Shown in pieces: positions 1 through 13,609 of a stretch of 64,000 nucleotides of DNA (position 1 is the first letter of the stretch; each line of letters opens with the position of its first letter). Source of the stretch: Tillus elongatus. Taxonomy: Eukaryota; Arthropoda; Insecta; Coleoptera; Cleridae. The position numbers and the translations under genes were made by a program. Under the pieces are notes generated by a model that saw only the letters and a list, made by a program, of their open reading frames with translations, made no database searches and had not been told where the DNA came from. The stretch is from positions 39,510,721 through 39,574,720 of the forward strand of contig OZ023267.1 of the NCBI GenBank assembly GCA_964006375.1, written 5' to 3'.

Positions 1-383
1 CACACAGCACATAATTGTTATCATCAGTCGATTGTTGCAGATACGTCATAGTGTACAACAAAATCTCTAGAGTTCTTTTCGTACAAAAAGACCAACATTT
101 TGAACATTGTTTACACATTTTAGATATTGACGTATCATACCAGTATCATAAGACTGGACTATATAATTCTTTACAGGTTTCAATTGTGTTTGGTGTTCCT
201 GATAACAAAAATCTTATTACTCACTTTATTTTATTGCTTCCAAAAAAAATTTGCGTTGCTAAATAAAGAAATGGATTAGCTTTAAAAAGATGTATCACAC
301 TACCCCACCATTTAATATCAGAATTTCGAATGGGTAGCTACCCCTTGAAGAGAAATACCGTTATAAATGGGATTTTTATATGA
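1..383. other. Unassigned AT-rich sequence
   Basis: No repeat or protein family is recognised here. An 83-codon open frame (15-266, +) ends at an AATAAA-like run but resembles nothing I know. The stretch lies upstream of the first readable codons of the neighbouring LINE, so part of it may be decayed 5' LINE sequence. Confidence 0.3.
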
Positions 384-1915
384 GAAAATAAAAATTTCGG
401 GTATAGACTAAATATGAAAAACAGAATAAGAATATCCCACTTATTATACATGAATGATCTTAAATTATACTCTGAGACACAAGATAAGCTCCACTCACTG
501 ATTAATACTGTTAAAATCTTTAGCAATGATATATAAAAATGTCGTTTGGACTCGACAAATGTGCTATAGTTAGCGTCAGGAGAGGGGCAGTTGAAGGTGA
601 CCAACATCCCTTCTGCGATATAGAACAACTACCGCCTGAAGAGACATACTGCTACCTAGGGTGTCCGCAAAACCAGCGTGTGGACCATAGCCGGCTAAAG
701 CGAGAGTTCCAGGAGAAGTATAGGAAGCGAGTCACGAAGCTCATAAATACTAAGCTTTCCGGAGGTAACCTCTGTGCTGCTATCAACTCATGGGCGGTAC
801 CAGTATTGACATACTCTTTTGGAGTTGTCAAATGGTCTAACACCGACTTGGATGAACTGGACAGACTCACGAGAAGACTTCTTACGAAATTTCGGTGCCT
901 TCACACCAACTCATCTGTTAGAAGACTGTATACACCTCGGAAAGAAGGCGGCAGAGGGTTAATCCATATAAAGAACCTCTGTTTTAAGCAAGAAAGAAAC
1001 ATGCGACAACGTTTTCTTGCATCGCAGGATGAACTGATGAGGTTGGTGGTGTGCGAGGATAAGGATTATACTCCACTTAGGCTGGGTCAGCGCAACTATG
1101 AGTTGGACACCCCGTCTGACCAGGACGGTGTAGTCCAATGAGGCGACCAGGCTATGCATGGGAGGTACCCCAAGCACCTGCAGGCGGATAGTGTTGATAA
1201 AACCTCTTCGCTTATATGGTTGGTCGAGGGGCAACTCTACCCAGAGACAGAGGGTTTTCTGATGGCCATTCAGGATAGGGTTATAAAAACTAAAAACTAC
1301 GAGAAGCATTGTCTAAAATTAGAAGTGGTGGATAAATGTCGAAAATGCGCAGTTGTTGGAGAAACCATTGAACACGTCATGGCAGCATGTCCTGCTCTCT
1401 CAGACTCAGCTTACTTAGGCAGACATAACCAGCTCGCCAAGATCATCCATCAACAAATCGCTTTAAAATACAGCCTCCTGAACCCGTCAACAACACCAGC
1501 TTACTACAAGTATTCTCCGGAGGCGGTGCTGGAGTCGGCGGACTTTCTCCTGTACTGGGACCGACCCATGATAACGGACCGCACTGTGGACTTCAATAGA
1601 CCAGACATTGTCCTGATAAACAAACAGATGAGGCTTGCTGTGATCATAGATATTGCTGTACCGCTGTCCCATAACATTCAGAAAACTGAAATTGAAAAGA
1701 TCACCAAGTATGAAAACTTGGCATATGAAATAAAAAATATATGGAAGCTACAGAAGGTGGCTATATATCCTTTCGTAATGTCGACGGAAGGAATAGTCAC
1801 CAAAAATTTAATGGGAAATCTAAACGAACTCGGATTACCAAATAACATCATCAACGTGGGGCAGAGGGCGGTTCTGCTGCAGACATGTCACATAGTCCGA
1901 AAATTCCTCAGTTAA
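384..1915 (+). pseudogene. R4/Dong-like non-LTR retrotransposon, 3' part
   Basis: This is the 3' half of a LINE with a restriction-enzyme-like endonuclease. The reverse transcriptase catalytic box reads LLYMNDLKLY near 441-470, so the first Asp of YMDD is Asn. A two-base insertion near 534 shifts the frame into a long stretch (539-1141) covering the FGLDKCA motif and the thumb. A single in-frame TGA at 1139-1141 separates it from 1154-1915, which stays in the same frame. That part carries ALHGRYP-like and PETEGF motifs, a CCHC finger (CRKC...H...C near 1338-1390) and an RPD...DIAVP nuclease motif near 1600-1660. The element is 5'-truncated and dead. Assignment to the R4/Dong group rests on motif order and on the TAA array at its 3' end; R2 or NeSL groups are less likely. 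Confidence 0.8.
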
Positions 1916-2008
1916 GTGGCGACCTCAAACACGTCTGCTGTGTTGAAGCACCGGAAGTCAGACTGTAATAATAATATCGACATAATGGGATATGATGAAT
2001 TTCATCCC

Positions 2009-2193
<185 letters not shown>

Positions 2194-2879
2194 TGTTTAT
2201 TGTTCATTTCAACAATTACAGAATAATTCGAAACTCGATAATATTACTTAAATGTAATCTAAAAATAATTATAATAAATTGTTAGAATCTAATTTATATC
2301 TAAATTTAAATCTAAATACTACAAAAAATTTTTAATGCGTGTACTGTAAACCCGTCCGAATTTGTGTGTACACATTGTTTATTTATATCAATAATGTGTG
2401 ACTGCGAAATTCGATATTTTTATTAAGGCATTTTTATAAGAGAAAATAACAAAATAAAATAATACACAAAACGAGTGGAAGGGAATGAAAGTAGAGAAGA
2501 AAAGAGGAAAACAAACAAACACAAAAACATAAATTAAACATTTCAACAATCAAATAGTGTTTGTTGAGCTTGCAATATTTTTTGCGTAATTGATCCTTGT
2601 TTCTCTCATACATCTTTTTAAAGAACCGATGAAATTTTGAAAAGTACTCTGTGTGCAGTGTGCTGGAATTTCATTGTATATTAGTGGGCCCATGTATGAC
2701 ATGTGCTGTTGTGAAAGATTTTAGGACTTAAAGGAAACTTTTACTTTGCTTGAGCTAATTGATCTTGTAACAGAATGACAAATAGATGGATGATAAATGG
2801 AGAATTTTTTCATGAATTTAGCAACTGAGAATATGTGGAGATCTGACATGGTGAATGTACCGCTATCCTGAAAAACCTA
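2194..2879. other. Unassigned AT-rich sequence
   Basis: No coding or repeat family recognised. It ends at the 13-bp target duplication of the SINE that follows. Confidence 0.3.
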
Positions 2880-2892
2880 TACACTAGGATAT

Positions 2893-3252
2893 TTTTTTGT
2901 TTTGTTTCTTTAACGTCGGCCTATTTCCGCGACTACGGCCAATTACCGACGCCAGGGAGCAGTTTTACCTCACTATCCTGGAAATTTTGCCGAACCCCTG
3001 CCTTCTTGTAAGGAGGGTAAGGATCTTTAACCTGCCCAACATCGCATGGACACGGGACTGACGGCTTTACGCCCCCTCCTAAGGGCGGAACGTGCAGACA
3101 TACAACTTGCTCAAATACAAATACAATGCCAGAACCTCGGTTGATGTTAGTGTTACAGTTTGTACTGAAAAAGTGAAAGGAGAATCCTGGGATCGAACCC
3201 AGTACCCTTCGGTTCAGAGGTACACGTTCTTACCTCTGAACCACCGAGGCTC
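2893..3252 (-). mobile_element. tRNA-derived SINE, family 1, copy 1
   Basis: On the minus strand the element starts with a tRNA-like head: A box TGGTTCAGAGG, then B box GGTTCGATCCC, followed by a conserved body and an A-rich tail (T-run on the plus strand at about 2893-2910). It is flanked by a perfect 13-bp target duplication, TACACTAGGATAT, at 2880-2892 and 3253-3265. Length is 360 bp. Related copies lie near 12630, 13146/14651, 42011 and 60413. Confidence 0.88.
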
Positions 3253-3265
3253 TACACTAGGATAT

Positions 3266-4178
3266 AATATTTATTTATTCAGAATTGTCTTGATTATCCA
3301 TTTTTGTGTTAGGTTAAGATATCTTTGGTGTACCTCGTATGCATTTCCCCAGACTATGATAGCATAACTAAGGATTGACTGAACAATACAAATGCAGACG
3401 CACTTTAGCCACTTATACGATAAAATGTGCTTTAATTTATAAACGGCTTTTCTATCAATGTACCATTGAACTACAACGCAGACTTAATTAAATATTTATT
3501 TATGATGGTAGTTGGATGGATATTCTTACTACAAAGCAAAAAGTAAACCAGGTTATTTTCATTTAATAATGCAAATGTGGTGTATGTCCCAAAATTAATT
3601 GAAGCAGGTGCCGGTATAAAAAACGAGATATTTTGCTGTATAAATCTAACTTTTATAAAATCTCAGCCACGTCTTAATGAATATTCGCTTTGAATTCGCT
3701 GTACACTCTATGGCCGTTGATAAATTGCACGTATTAGATGATGGTGTACATAAATAATTATAAATGTAAATTTGTTGACGCATGTATTTATTTCCACTGT
3801 AAATTATAAGACAACGTCAGTCACATTTCATTTTCTTAATTTACAAAAACATTTCATCGTACTGACTTATTTGCATAACATTAACGCATTTATATATGTG
3901 TACTTTTAATTTCTACATCACAACAAATTTCATGCACTTTATGTTGAATTCCAATTACTGTATAGACAAAGTAGTAATTATGTATGACAGAGTTTATTAT
4001 TTTGTCATAGATGATTGACAGGATCATTTTTAAAAAGACACACATATGTTTAATTTTTTTCTTGTGTATTAACTGATCGTGTATACAAAATAATAGCGAA
4101 GCTTGTTAGAAATGCTAGTAACTGAATCACAGATGAAGTAATCAAACTGTCTACCAAATGCTTCCAATCAAGACTGGA

Positions 4179-4183
<5 letters not shown>
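3266..4183. other. Unassigned AT-rich sequence
   Basis: I see no gene or recognised repeat. Open frames are short and show no family motif. Confidence 0.3.

Positions 4184-4219
<36 letters not shown>
4184..4219. repeat. (CT)n microsatellite
   Basis: About 18 perfect CT units. Confidence 0.95.
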
Positions 4220-4221
<2 letters not shown>

Positions 4222-4243
4222 TTCCTAAAAATATTGTTGTACC

Positions 4244-4836
4244 AGAGATGAAGCCCGATGATCTTGCTAAACGAGACGAATACTGCAGGAAAATGAAAAA
4301 TCGTTTAAGGAGCTTCAATAACATATAGCTCCCTCATTTTTTCAATTTTTACATTAACAGCTCATAAATAAACCAAATTGTAGATATTGGGCAACTGATA
4401 ATCCGCAGGAACTGCACTATAAACTGTAACGTTTGGGCTGTCATATCGAATGAAGGAATTATCGGTCCATATTTTTTTAAGGATAACCGTAGTCGCACTC
4501 AGACCGTTAATTCCTATCGATATTGCCATATGATCCGAGCTTTTTTGGCTCTAGAATTGCTAAACCAGATTGGCTACAACCGCAGCACCTTTTTGCAGCA
4601 AGATGGAGACACTTCTCACGTCACAAATGACTCGTTGCTTGTTCTTCACGAGTTATTCGCTAAAAGACTAGTTAGTTGCCGATGAGACATCAACTGCCCG
4701 CCGAAGACTCCCGATTTAACGCCTACTGATGTTTTCCTTTAAAGCTACCTATAAAGTAAAGTTTTCAACCCACTATCACCCAACTTAAACGTTTTACAAC
4801 AAAGAATCAAAGACGAAATGTTGTTGGATCTTATAA
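4244..4836 (+). pseudogene. Mariner-like transposase relic
   Basis: Fragments in several frames match the DDE region of an IS630/Tc1/mariner-type transposase. Visible pieces are NKPNCRYWATDNPQ near 4360-4410, GIIGPYFFK near 4455-4485, a run resembling VTVNSYRYCHMIRAF near 4490-4540, and a QQDGDTSH-like second-Asp motif near 4597-4620. A PDLTPTD-like third-Asp motif follows near 4710-4735. Numerous stops and shifts make it inactive. The wording of the motifs is closest to the other DD41D-type relics in this window. Confidence 0.6.
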
Positions 4837-4859
4837 GATCATTTAATGATAGAAAGTAT

Positions 4860-6904
4860 CAATGTGTTTTTGAGTGGTCACAGAAATTTGTCCTCCAGAT
4901 CGATGCCCATCTTTGGTTTGATTGTCCTCGGTTAAGTTCCACAACCTTCTTTTGAATAGCATACAGAGAACAATGATCACCTAGGTTAGTTAGGTTTGTT
5001 TGTGAGTGGGCCATACCGGTTCCTCCACCGCGACAATAAAGTCTATTGTGGCTCACGCCTAATAGTTTATATTTCGCCCAACAAAGCCAGCCTCCTGCAG
5101 AGGTCGATAATCTTCGTGGGCGAAAGTTGATCCAGATCCTCCGAAGCAAGCTTTATCTTGCCAAAGAGCAGGTATCTAGTCCTGTCCGCTGCCGGGCAGG
5201 AACACAGTGCGTGCTCTGCTGTCTCGCCACTCTCCATACACAGCCGGCACTCGGTCTCCTGACTGACTCCAATACGGTGCATCTGGTGACGCAAGCGGCA
5301 GTGTTCTGTATACAGGCCGACTAGAGTACTCAGTTGTTGTCTGTTTAACTCTAGAAGTTTTGTAGCCCTTGACTCAGACAAGCCATTTATGAAGGCCTTA
5401 GAGTGAGCTAATCCTGGAAGATTTTGCCAATACTGGATTGTCATTCTTTCTGTCCAGGTCTTTAGGGTGCGTTTTGCTGTGCATGATGTTATCCCCAGCA
5501 CCCGTTCTGGTCCGACAAAGTCTCTCTGGGCACCACTCCTGGCAAGCGCGTCGGCCGCAACATTGTTATCATGGTCCGAGTGACCCGGTATCCAGACCAG
5601 CGACACCTCATTACAGCTGCCCAGTTCGATAAGGGGAGATTTACAACTCCATACCGTTTTTGAATTACACCGGTGCTGCCCCCATATGCGCCGGCTCCTA
5701 CTCCCATATTAGTTTTGGAGCCGTCAGAGTACCAGCAGAGATCGGCTCTCAATAGGGTCGTTTGATTTCGTTCCCAGTCCTCCCTTTTCGAGAGGATGGT
5801 CTTGAAAGACAGATCTCTACTGATCTTTGTAGGCATCAAGTCTGAGACCATTCCTAGAATCCCGTGACCCTCAATGTCATCGAGGAATCCGGACCCTCCC
5901 AGACTGATTTCCTTTGGCATACTGTCGGCCGTTTGTTTTAGTCTGTACGTTGTCCACCTCGCCACCCTCTCCAACCATATGTGAAGAGGTGGAAGATTAA
6001 GGAGGACCTCCAGAGCGGCTGATGGTGCGGTGCTTATCGCTCCCGTTATCATCAGACAAGCTTGTCTCTGTAGATGAGCCAGTTTGGCCGTCGCGATACC
6101 ACGAAGTGCCTTATGCCACCAAACTATGGCTCCATATGTTATCATTGATCTGATAACCACTACATAGAGTCAGTACATCTGTTGGGGGTTTGTTCCCCAG
6201 TTGTTTCCACAGATTCTCCGGTATGTCCACAGGGACAGTTTAGCCTTGCGGATTACATTATCTACCTGTATGTCCCAGTTGAGCTTCTTATCTAGGGTGA
6301 CCCCCAGATATTTTGCTTGTTCCGAAAATGGAATCGTTTCCCCCATAAGAATAGGTGGTTTTAATTTGTCCAACCTTCTTCTTCTTCTGGTAAATGGAAC
6401 AATGATCGTTTTGCGGGGTTCACAGACATCTGTTCCCTCCGGCACCAATCATTCACCACATTTAGTGTCTCCTGAAGAGTACTTGCTAGTTCCTCCTCAT
6501 ATTTGCCCCTAACCATTATGACTAGATCATCAGCATACGCCTGGACCTCAACCTCCCACAGTCCGAGGATAGCCAGAAAATCATCCACAAAGAGAGACCA
6601 CAGCAGGGGGGATAGAACTCCCCCCTGAGGGCAACCCCTCGCAACCCTGAAGCTGACCACCTCCCCCTGCAGCGAGGTAATAACGGTCCGATTGTAGAGC
6701 ATGCTTCCGATCCAGCCACAATTGGTAGGTACGTTCCACCCCTCTAGCGATAGCGGCTTCGTAGAGGGAGATAGATAATGCATTGTTGAATGTTCCTTCA
6801 ATGTCGAGAAATGCAGCCACCGCCACCTCCCCGTTATCCACGGAGTCTGTGATCTTCTCGACGATGTTATTGAGTGCTAACTCAGTAGATTTGCCAGTTT
6901 GGTA
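4860..6904 (-). pseudogene. R1-like LINE with RNase H, 5'-truncated
   Basis: Read on the minus strand, this is the RT to C-terminus of an R1/LOA-type LINE. Order of parts: FLDIEGTFNNA near 6800; RGCPQGGVLSPLLW near 6600-6650; the catalytic AYADDLVIM box near 6515-6545; SVNPAKR and KYLGVTLD; an RNase H start at WYSDGSKT near 5705-5730; WIPGHSDHDNNVAADALAR at 5550-5600; and a CRLC...H...C finger near 5220-5260. The middle of RNase H, expected to hold Glu and the second Asp, is missing between 5606 and 5660, so about 70 residues are deleted. Frames change at about 6800, 6400, 6165 and 5600. Upstream endonuclease is absent. Confidence 0.85.
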
Positions 6905-8523
6905 TGATCACCTAAGAATTGTACAGTTCTAGCAAAACTTTCTTTGCCAGATTACCTTTTAAAAAAGAGATGCATGATATTTGACCAAAAGCCTTTTTGA
7001 TGGAGATCCAGCTTTTTCTTTAACATACCGTTTTCAAAAATTCACCGTTTTGTCACCATTCGCTTTTTGGGTGTCAAATTTTGATAGCTAATTTATAAAA
7101 TCCCCTTAGCAACCTAGACATTAAATGTAATTTTGCTCACAGGAAAGTTTCCGATCTAAATAGATATCATGTAGCTTTGTAGCACAGGTTAGGTATCTAT
7201 CTAAAATTGTTAGATGCTTATTACCTAAATAAACAACTACTTTCAATGGGCTCGTCAGTACCTACTGAAAGATTTATTTATTTATTTTGTAAAAAAATCC
7301 AGTTTTTTCCTTCACATATACCTAAAATTTGTGGATTGCTTTATAAATTATGAAAGCTGGTTTTCGAATAATAAAACTTTGCAAACGTTAAAACAAGTCG
7401 ATTTTGTTTTTAAGGAGAAATCATTTTTGAGCATATGTGAAAGCTGCTACTCCAATCCCCTAATAAACGGGCTAGCAACCCTCTTCAAATTTTTTAAATA
7501 GCGAGTGGTTTGAGTGACAAATCATTGGAAAGGTTACTTAATTCTCTATTCATGTAGCCGGTTTTGGAAACTTTTGCGGAGAAGATTTACAATCAATGTT
7601 AAAAAAAATGACCTTAATAGTTAATGATTTTTCGAAACGAAAAGGTTTTATTGAAAAGTGTGATACAAAAGCAGGGGTTTGTCCAACAATTAAAAGATTT
7701 ATTGAAAAAATAACCTTCCCACCAGCCTAAACTTTTTGATAACTGCAAAACACTTTGTTAGTACTAGGGCAAAAAATATTATTGATTTCTACACTTGCTA
7801 AAAGGAGCCAACTGAGTCAGAACGTGTCATGTCATCTGGTCATATACAGTGTGTTGGAGTGTGTATGTCACACGTAGGTGAGTGACAATAAACCTATGAC
7901 ACAATTATTCTTTATACCATGGTATTTTTATAACAGTTCATGACAATATAAACAATATAAATAATATAAAAACTAATTGACAAAAAAAGGCAAAACATGA
8001 TAGTATTTATAGATAGCGCCAGTCATTAGCTTACCAGATTTTATGGCAGAAATAAAAATGCTTCCGAAACCACGAAATACCATCAAAGGAATGATCACGG
8101 CCCAGAGTTCAGCCACCTGCATTTAACCGGTTTTCTTTAAAAGCTGCTATTAATATTTAACCTGGTGTTAAAACACTCTTTGATCGATAACGATAATTGT
8201 CTCTATGATACTTCTGGTGTATTTTCACACAACGCTACGGTGTGTTAGAGTGGATAATGTATAAATACACGGTGATAACTGTTTTAGATAATGTTTGATG
8301 ACAATTCTCTATTCGATTCTAGCCTTCAAATAATAGTCCTACACCATCTATATGCATAGTAGATTATTGTATCTTAGATGTAGCACCATCAAAAACAGGA
8401 ATATACGAATATAACGTTTGGTTACTATCTAGATATGATTAAGCTTTGGTTGACAAAAAAATATATCATTTTACTGGTATGCTTTACAGTTTGATTACCT
8501 GCGTAACTTAGAAATTCTGATAA

Positions 8524-8526
<3 letters not shown>
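6905..8526. other. Unassigned AT-rich sequence
   Basis: About 1.6 kb with no recognised coding or repeat family, bounded by the LINE 5' truncation and a (TA)n tract. Confidence 0.3.

Positions 8527-8582
<56 letters not shown>
8527..8582. repeat. (TA)n microsatellite, left flank of mariner
   Basis: Perfect TA dinucleotides running directly into the transposon left end. Mariner-type elements target TA. Confidence 0.95.
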
Positions 8583-8585
<3 letters not shown>

Positions 8586-9040
8586 GGTGTTTCTAAATTG
8601 ATGCGAAAAATTTTACAGGTGATTCTTTGGCGAAAAAGAAGGGGTGTCTTTTTTATAAAAAACGTTTTCATTACATTTCTCCGTTATGAAATAATTTAAA
8701 AAACGAAATTTTGCAGATGCATAAGCCTAAAAAAATTACAATTTTAAATGGATTTTGTAACCATACAATGCTATCGCAAGAGGGTGAAAAAGCCTACCTT
8801 AACATTATTTTTTATCAGTACTTTTTATTGTCTGTACCGTTTTCTATTAAAAAAATATTTAGAAAGAAGGATTCATTTAGAAACTTTTTTATGTCATGAC
8901 ATTTTCTCATAAAATTGTTAGTTTCATCACAAAAAAATATATAACTCAGATCGATGTCAAATGAATTTACAGAGTGATTGTTATTTACTGAAAAATCTAG
9001 TACGTGGTAGACTGTCAAATAATGTATTAATTACATTAAT
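8583..9040 (+). repeat. Left terminal inverted repeat of mariner
   Basis: Pairs in inverse orientation with 10315-10805. The shared run ends near CTAGTACGTGGTAGACTGTC. The left arm has lost about 30-40 bp near 8660 relative to the right arm. Confidence 0.85.
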
Positions 9041-9173
9041 ATGTTAATATGTATTGTTCTGGTTTTTTGCTGGTTTCCAAAAATTCAAAATAAGAAACAA
9101 CAACTATTTTATAATTAATAATTAACAAACTAAGAAACGAAAAGAAATATTAACAAAATGTCAGTACGTATCA

Positions 9174-10244
9174 TCATAATAAATGTTGAAAATGCCCACC
9201 TTCGTAGAGAACGCATGACTCTAGTCTGTTTTTCATTGAACTTCGTATTCTATGAAAAATACCGGGTGTGTTGCTTATAATATCACATGATGCGATAATA
9301 CGATTTCTGGGGTCATCGATGTTTTCAACAGGACTTGAATAAACTAAGGTTTTCAGCAAACCCCCACAGGCAAAAATCCAACCGATTCAATTCAGGAGAT
9401 CAGACAGGCCAATTCTGTAGGCCTCCTCGACCTATCCAACGATTTGGGTAAACTTCTTTCACGTAGTTACGAGCGTTGATACAAAAATGAGCCGGAGCCC
9501 CGTCGTGCATGTACCACATTTGTTGTCTAATTTGTAAAGGAATATTTTCAAGAAGTAGGGGCAACTCTTCTTTGAGTAGATGACATCACACTTCTCCATT
9601 TAGTCTTATCGGAGGAAAATATGGTCCAATTAAGTCATCACTAATAACAGCAAGCCATACATTTAATGAAAACTGGTGTTGAAAATGGGATTCCGTAATT
9701 TCGTGTGGGTTTTCTTCTGACCATATGTGGTTATTATGAAAATTTCTAATAGATTCTCGTGAAAAGTTGGCCTCATCAGTAAATAAAATACGAGATAAGA
9801 ACTGTGGAATTTGCGTGATCATTTGAAGCATCCATTGACAAATAATTAAACGAGGTAAAAAATCACGAGGTAAGAGCGCTTGAACTCGTTGGATCTGGTA
9901 GGGATACAGTAGTAGTTCTCTTAAAATTCTAAATACCGTGGAATTGCTGACATTTAAGAGTTGAGCGATTCTTCTTGTACTTGTACCAGGAGATTCTTCA
10001 ATTAAATTGAGGACAGCCTCTTCAAGTGCTACAGCTACTTCTATAGAATGCCCACAATCGGGGCACTTCTTGAAAATTTTCCTTCTTCTTGCAGACGATG
10101 AATGCGTGCGAATATGCTGTGATGGGGTACAGTTCTATTTGGATATAACTCAGTGTAGAGGCGCTGTGCTCTTAATCTATTGCCATTAGCACGGCCATAT
10201 TCAAAATGCATATCTGCCATTTCGAAATTGGTATAATTTACCAT
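9174..10244 (-). pseudogene. DD41D transposase, nearly full length
   Basis: A transposase of about 357 codons on the minus strand. The N-terminus carries a helix-turn-helix of the insect DUF4817 type (MHFEYGRANGNRLRAQRLY, then YPNRTVP), followed by a second HTH with STRRIAQLLNVSNSTV. The catalytic residues are Asp in LFTDEANF, Asp in MHDGAPAHF and Asp in NRLDFCLWG. Counting the stop as one position, 41 residues lie between the second and third Asp, which suggests the DD41D group. Damage is light: frameshifts near 10055 and 9359, and stops near 9588 and 9395. It sits between the two long TIRs. The DUF4817 label is from memory of the family pattern. Confidence 0.82.
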
Positions 10245-10314
10245 TTTATTCGCTTATTTGTTCTAAGTGTTTAAAAAATTCTCTATAGATTGACAACAAC
10301 CAAAACAATTAATA

Positions 10315-10927
<613 letters not shown>

Positions 10928-10929
10928 AT

Positions 10930-11240
10930 TTCTTCTCTTCAAAACCTCTGCGCTCGACATGCTTCAAGGCTCAATTGAAAAGCGTATATTTAAAAACGAA
11001 TTTTATCGTAAATCTCTACGCGTTTCGTGTTCTACCGAGCCATCTTCAGAGGTGTTATAAACTAAGTCTCTGGTAGGTAGCATAAAAAGCATAATACAAA
11101 GATATAATAATGTTATGCTTCTGACATAACAACTTTAGTATTTCTAGGTAGTGATCCCTTGAAGGTGGCTCTGTAAAATTCGAAACGTGTAGGCATTTAA
11201 AATAAAGTAAGTCTGGAAGTTTAATCCTTTTAATTCAGCT
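10930..11240. repeat. Inverted pair of hammerhead-like repeats
   Basis: Two related segments face each other. One on the minus strand near 11009-11062 reads CUGAAGAUGGCUC...CGAAACGCGUAG. One on the plus strand near 11142-11190 reads CUUGAAGGUGGCUC...CGAAACGUGUAG. Both keep the GAAAC core and a short palindrome-like helix III, but helix I is not convincing. Confidence 0.45.
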
Positions 11241-11389
11241 TCAGAGTATATACGAATATACGAGGTAAGCGCCAATAATTTTCCGGCCTGACGTAGTTCT
11301 AAGTTATCGCACCCTGTCAGATTTTGGTAAGACACTGGTTCAAGTCTTATTAGCCTTGGAAAAAACAAAATAGATTTTATGTCGATTAG

Positions 11390-12134
11390 TTTTCTTATAA
11401 CTTAAGTGAAATATTTTTTTAAGATGTAGCTCAAGACACCCTATAATTAATGTATACAATTTTTTTCATATCTTGTATCATAACGGATATACTGAGCTTT
11501 ATTGATTTTTTAGGAAAATTCGATAAAAATTATATACTAATAAACGATAAACTCTATAGCTAAGGCTACTGCCAAGCATCAGAGAAATGGTCTATTTGAA
11601 ATGAATTTTCTGGAAATATTTTAGTAAAATGAAGGACAATGACGGTTGAAACTAAGAGTTCAGAGTTTGTAAAACATTCTTCTTGATAGCCCGTATTAGA
11701 TTCAAGTTATTTGTCTAAATGTTGCCAATGTAGACGTTTTAAATCGCAACTTTGACGTTTTGAGGAAAACCCCAATTTATTTTTATTTCAATGCCTATAA
11801 CTTTTTTGCCTTTTGACCTTAAATGCTAACCTATAATGATATAAATCCCTGTACCCAATTTGATTGCCCTTACTTTGTTAATACTGGAGATATAAATTTT
11901 TTTCTAAAGAAAACACAAAATGTTCCGGGAAAACCTGGGTCGATTTTTCTAGCTAACGAACTTATCCAATCCCTTTGCAAAAGGAAGGTATTTACTAAAT
12001 TTAATCAAAATCGGCCCATTATTTTTTGAGTTATCGGTGTTATACATATAAATGAGCGCTCATTTGAAGAAATTTTTTCAAAAGTCGTGATCTCCTCATT
12101 AGTGAATTTTTTTTTAAAGAAAATTCACTAAAAC
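11390..12134 (-). repeat. Helentron-like repeat, long variant
   Basis: Contains the family modules seen elsewhere: the GATGTAGCTCAAGACACCCT block, the AAAATGAAGGACAATGA block, the CTAACGAACTTATCC block and GTTATCGGTGTTATACATA with no TA expansion. It closes with the subterminal hairpin TAGTGAATTTT...AAAATTCACTA at 12098-12130. The hairpin-bearing GCAAGTGCGTT terminus is missing. Confidence 0.6.
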
Positions 12135-12629
12135 AAATTAAAAGGATTTTCACGCCTTATTGTTGCCCTGTGTGGCTGGTTTTGCTTTCAAATAAGCTTT
12201 TTCAGATACAGACTGTCTCAATCTAAAATCTGGGTGGTATCGAAAGACGCATGAAGAACCTTAACCAGATGAATTAATTTTTGAGGTCACGAGGCAAATT
12301 ATGTTCAGTAAATTGGCGCCGATTTTAAAACCTTGATCCATTCATATTTTTACTAACTAAATATTATTTTAACTTTCTTGTTGTTTTTTTGTTTTTTATG
12401 TAACTATTTTCTATTCAGTGTACAACTTTTATACGTTGTTAAAAAGAAGCAAGCCCTTAATAATACTTACTGTAGTCTATTTACTAAAAATTGTAGGTTC
12501 TAAGATTGCGAATTTTTTTGAGTATTTGTATCATGAAACATACATTTTTAGTTGTTATTTATGTGAAAATGAAATACTACAAGTCAAATGGCTACCTAGA
12601 AAATGACGCTATCATTGAGTGTATTTTGA
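12135..12629. other. Unassigned AT-rich sequence
   Basis: No recognised gene or repeat. Frames up to 77 codons look random. Confidence 0.3.
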
Positions 12630-12925
12630 AAACTGCAGCCTCAGTGGTCCGGGGGCAGAAACAGGTACCTCTCGACCCAAGGGACCCGGGTTCAATTTTC
12701 AATAGAAACGTCAAAATAGTTTTTTGTACATTACCGTAAATTAACATCAACCTAGGTTGTGGCATTGTGTTCAAATGCTGCACGTTCCGCTCTTTGGCGA
12801 GGACGTTCGTCCGTCATTCCCGTGTACCACGCGATGTTGGGCATGTTAAAGATTCCTATCCTCCTTACAGAAACGAAGGAATTTTGCACAATTTCCAGGC
12901 TAGTGAGGTGAAACGTCTCCCTTTC
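12630..12925 (+). mobile_element. tRNA-derived SINE, family 1, diverged copy 2
   Basis: Plus-strand copy with a decayed head (CCTCAGTGGTCCGG, B box GGGTTCAATTTT) and a clear body: GTTGTGGCATTG, GTTGGGCATGTTAAAGATTCC and TTTCCAGGCTAGTGAGGTGAAAC. The tail is lost or diverged. Confidence 0.7.
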
Positions 12926-13285
12926 GTTATTTATAAACGAAGATTAAGTTGGTTACAAAAAGGCTATAAGGGTCAGCCTAGCACTTTACTGAACACAGTC
13001 AAAATTCATTCTGATCGGTTCAGCAATCGGTGAACGTACGCAGAAAAGAAAACAAGTGCCAAATTGAGAACACTGCATCGATTTTTAACACGGATAAAAA
13101 GTAAAATGTGGTTGTATGGACACCATTTATAACATTAGTTTTGAGGTTTTTCTTGCTTCCTTAACGTCAGTCCATTTGTAATTTCTGAACGTTACAACGT
13201 CTGGGTTAGACATATTTCCAAGGTAAAAAAGAACAGAACAAGCCTATACTCCAGACTGGATTTATTTAAAAGAAGCCCAACGCGT

Positions 13286-13322
13286 TTCGGCCCATATATC
13301 TGCCCCTATTCAGTGGCTTCCT
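13286..13322 (-). ncRNA. Hammerhead-like motif, unit 1 (core mutated)
   Basis: Minus strand: helix I arms GAAGCC and GGGCUUC, GAAACGCGUU intact, but the core reads CUGAAUA with G8 changed to U. Confidence 0.45.
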
Positions 13323-13609
13323 TTTGAACCTTTGAATCAGTGTAACCAAACTGGTTGGAATGGACTTGTTTATGATGTTTTGGATGAACTTAGGGCACAA
13401 GTCTCTTTCTTGATGCAGGTTGTTAGGAACCAGATTCTCAGTGACAGTGCGAGTAAAGACTTTGAAAGTTTCTTATAAGCTTTTGTAACTATTGGCAGCC
13501 TAGTCCAAGAGATGTAATTTCTGAACGTCACAACGTCTGGGTTAGACATATTTCCAAGGTAAAAAAGAACAAAACAAGGATATACTCCAGACTGAATTTA
13601 TTTAATAAA

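Noticed and set aside
12094..12134. The TAGTGAATTTT...AAAATTCACTA hairpins as transcription terminators
   Set aside because: They recur at fixed positions as the end of a dispersed eukaryotic repeat; a bacterial-type terminator reading is not appropriate.
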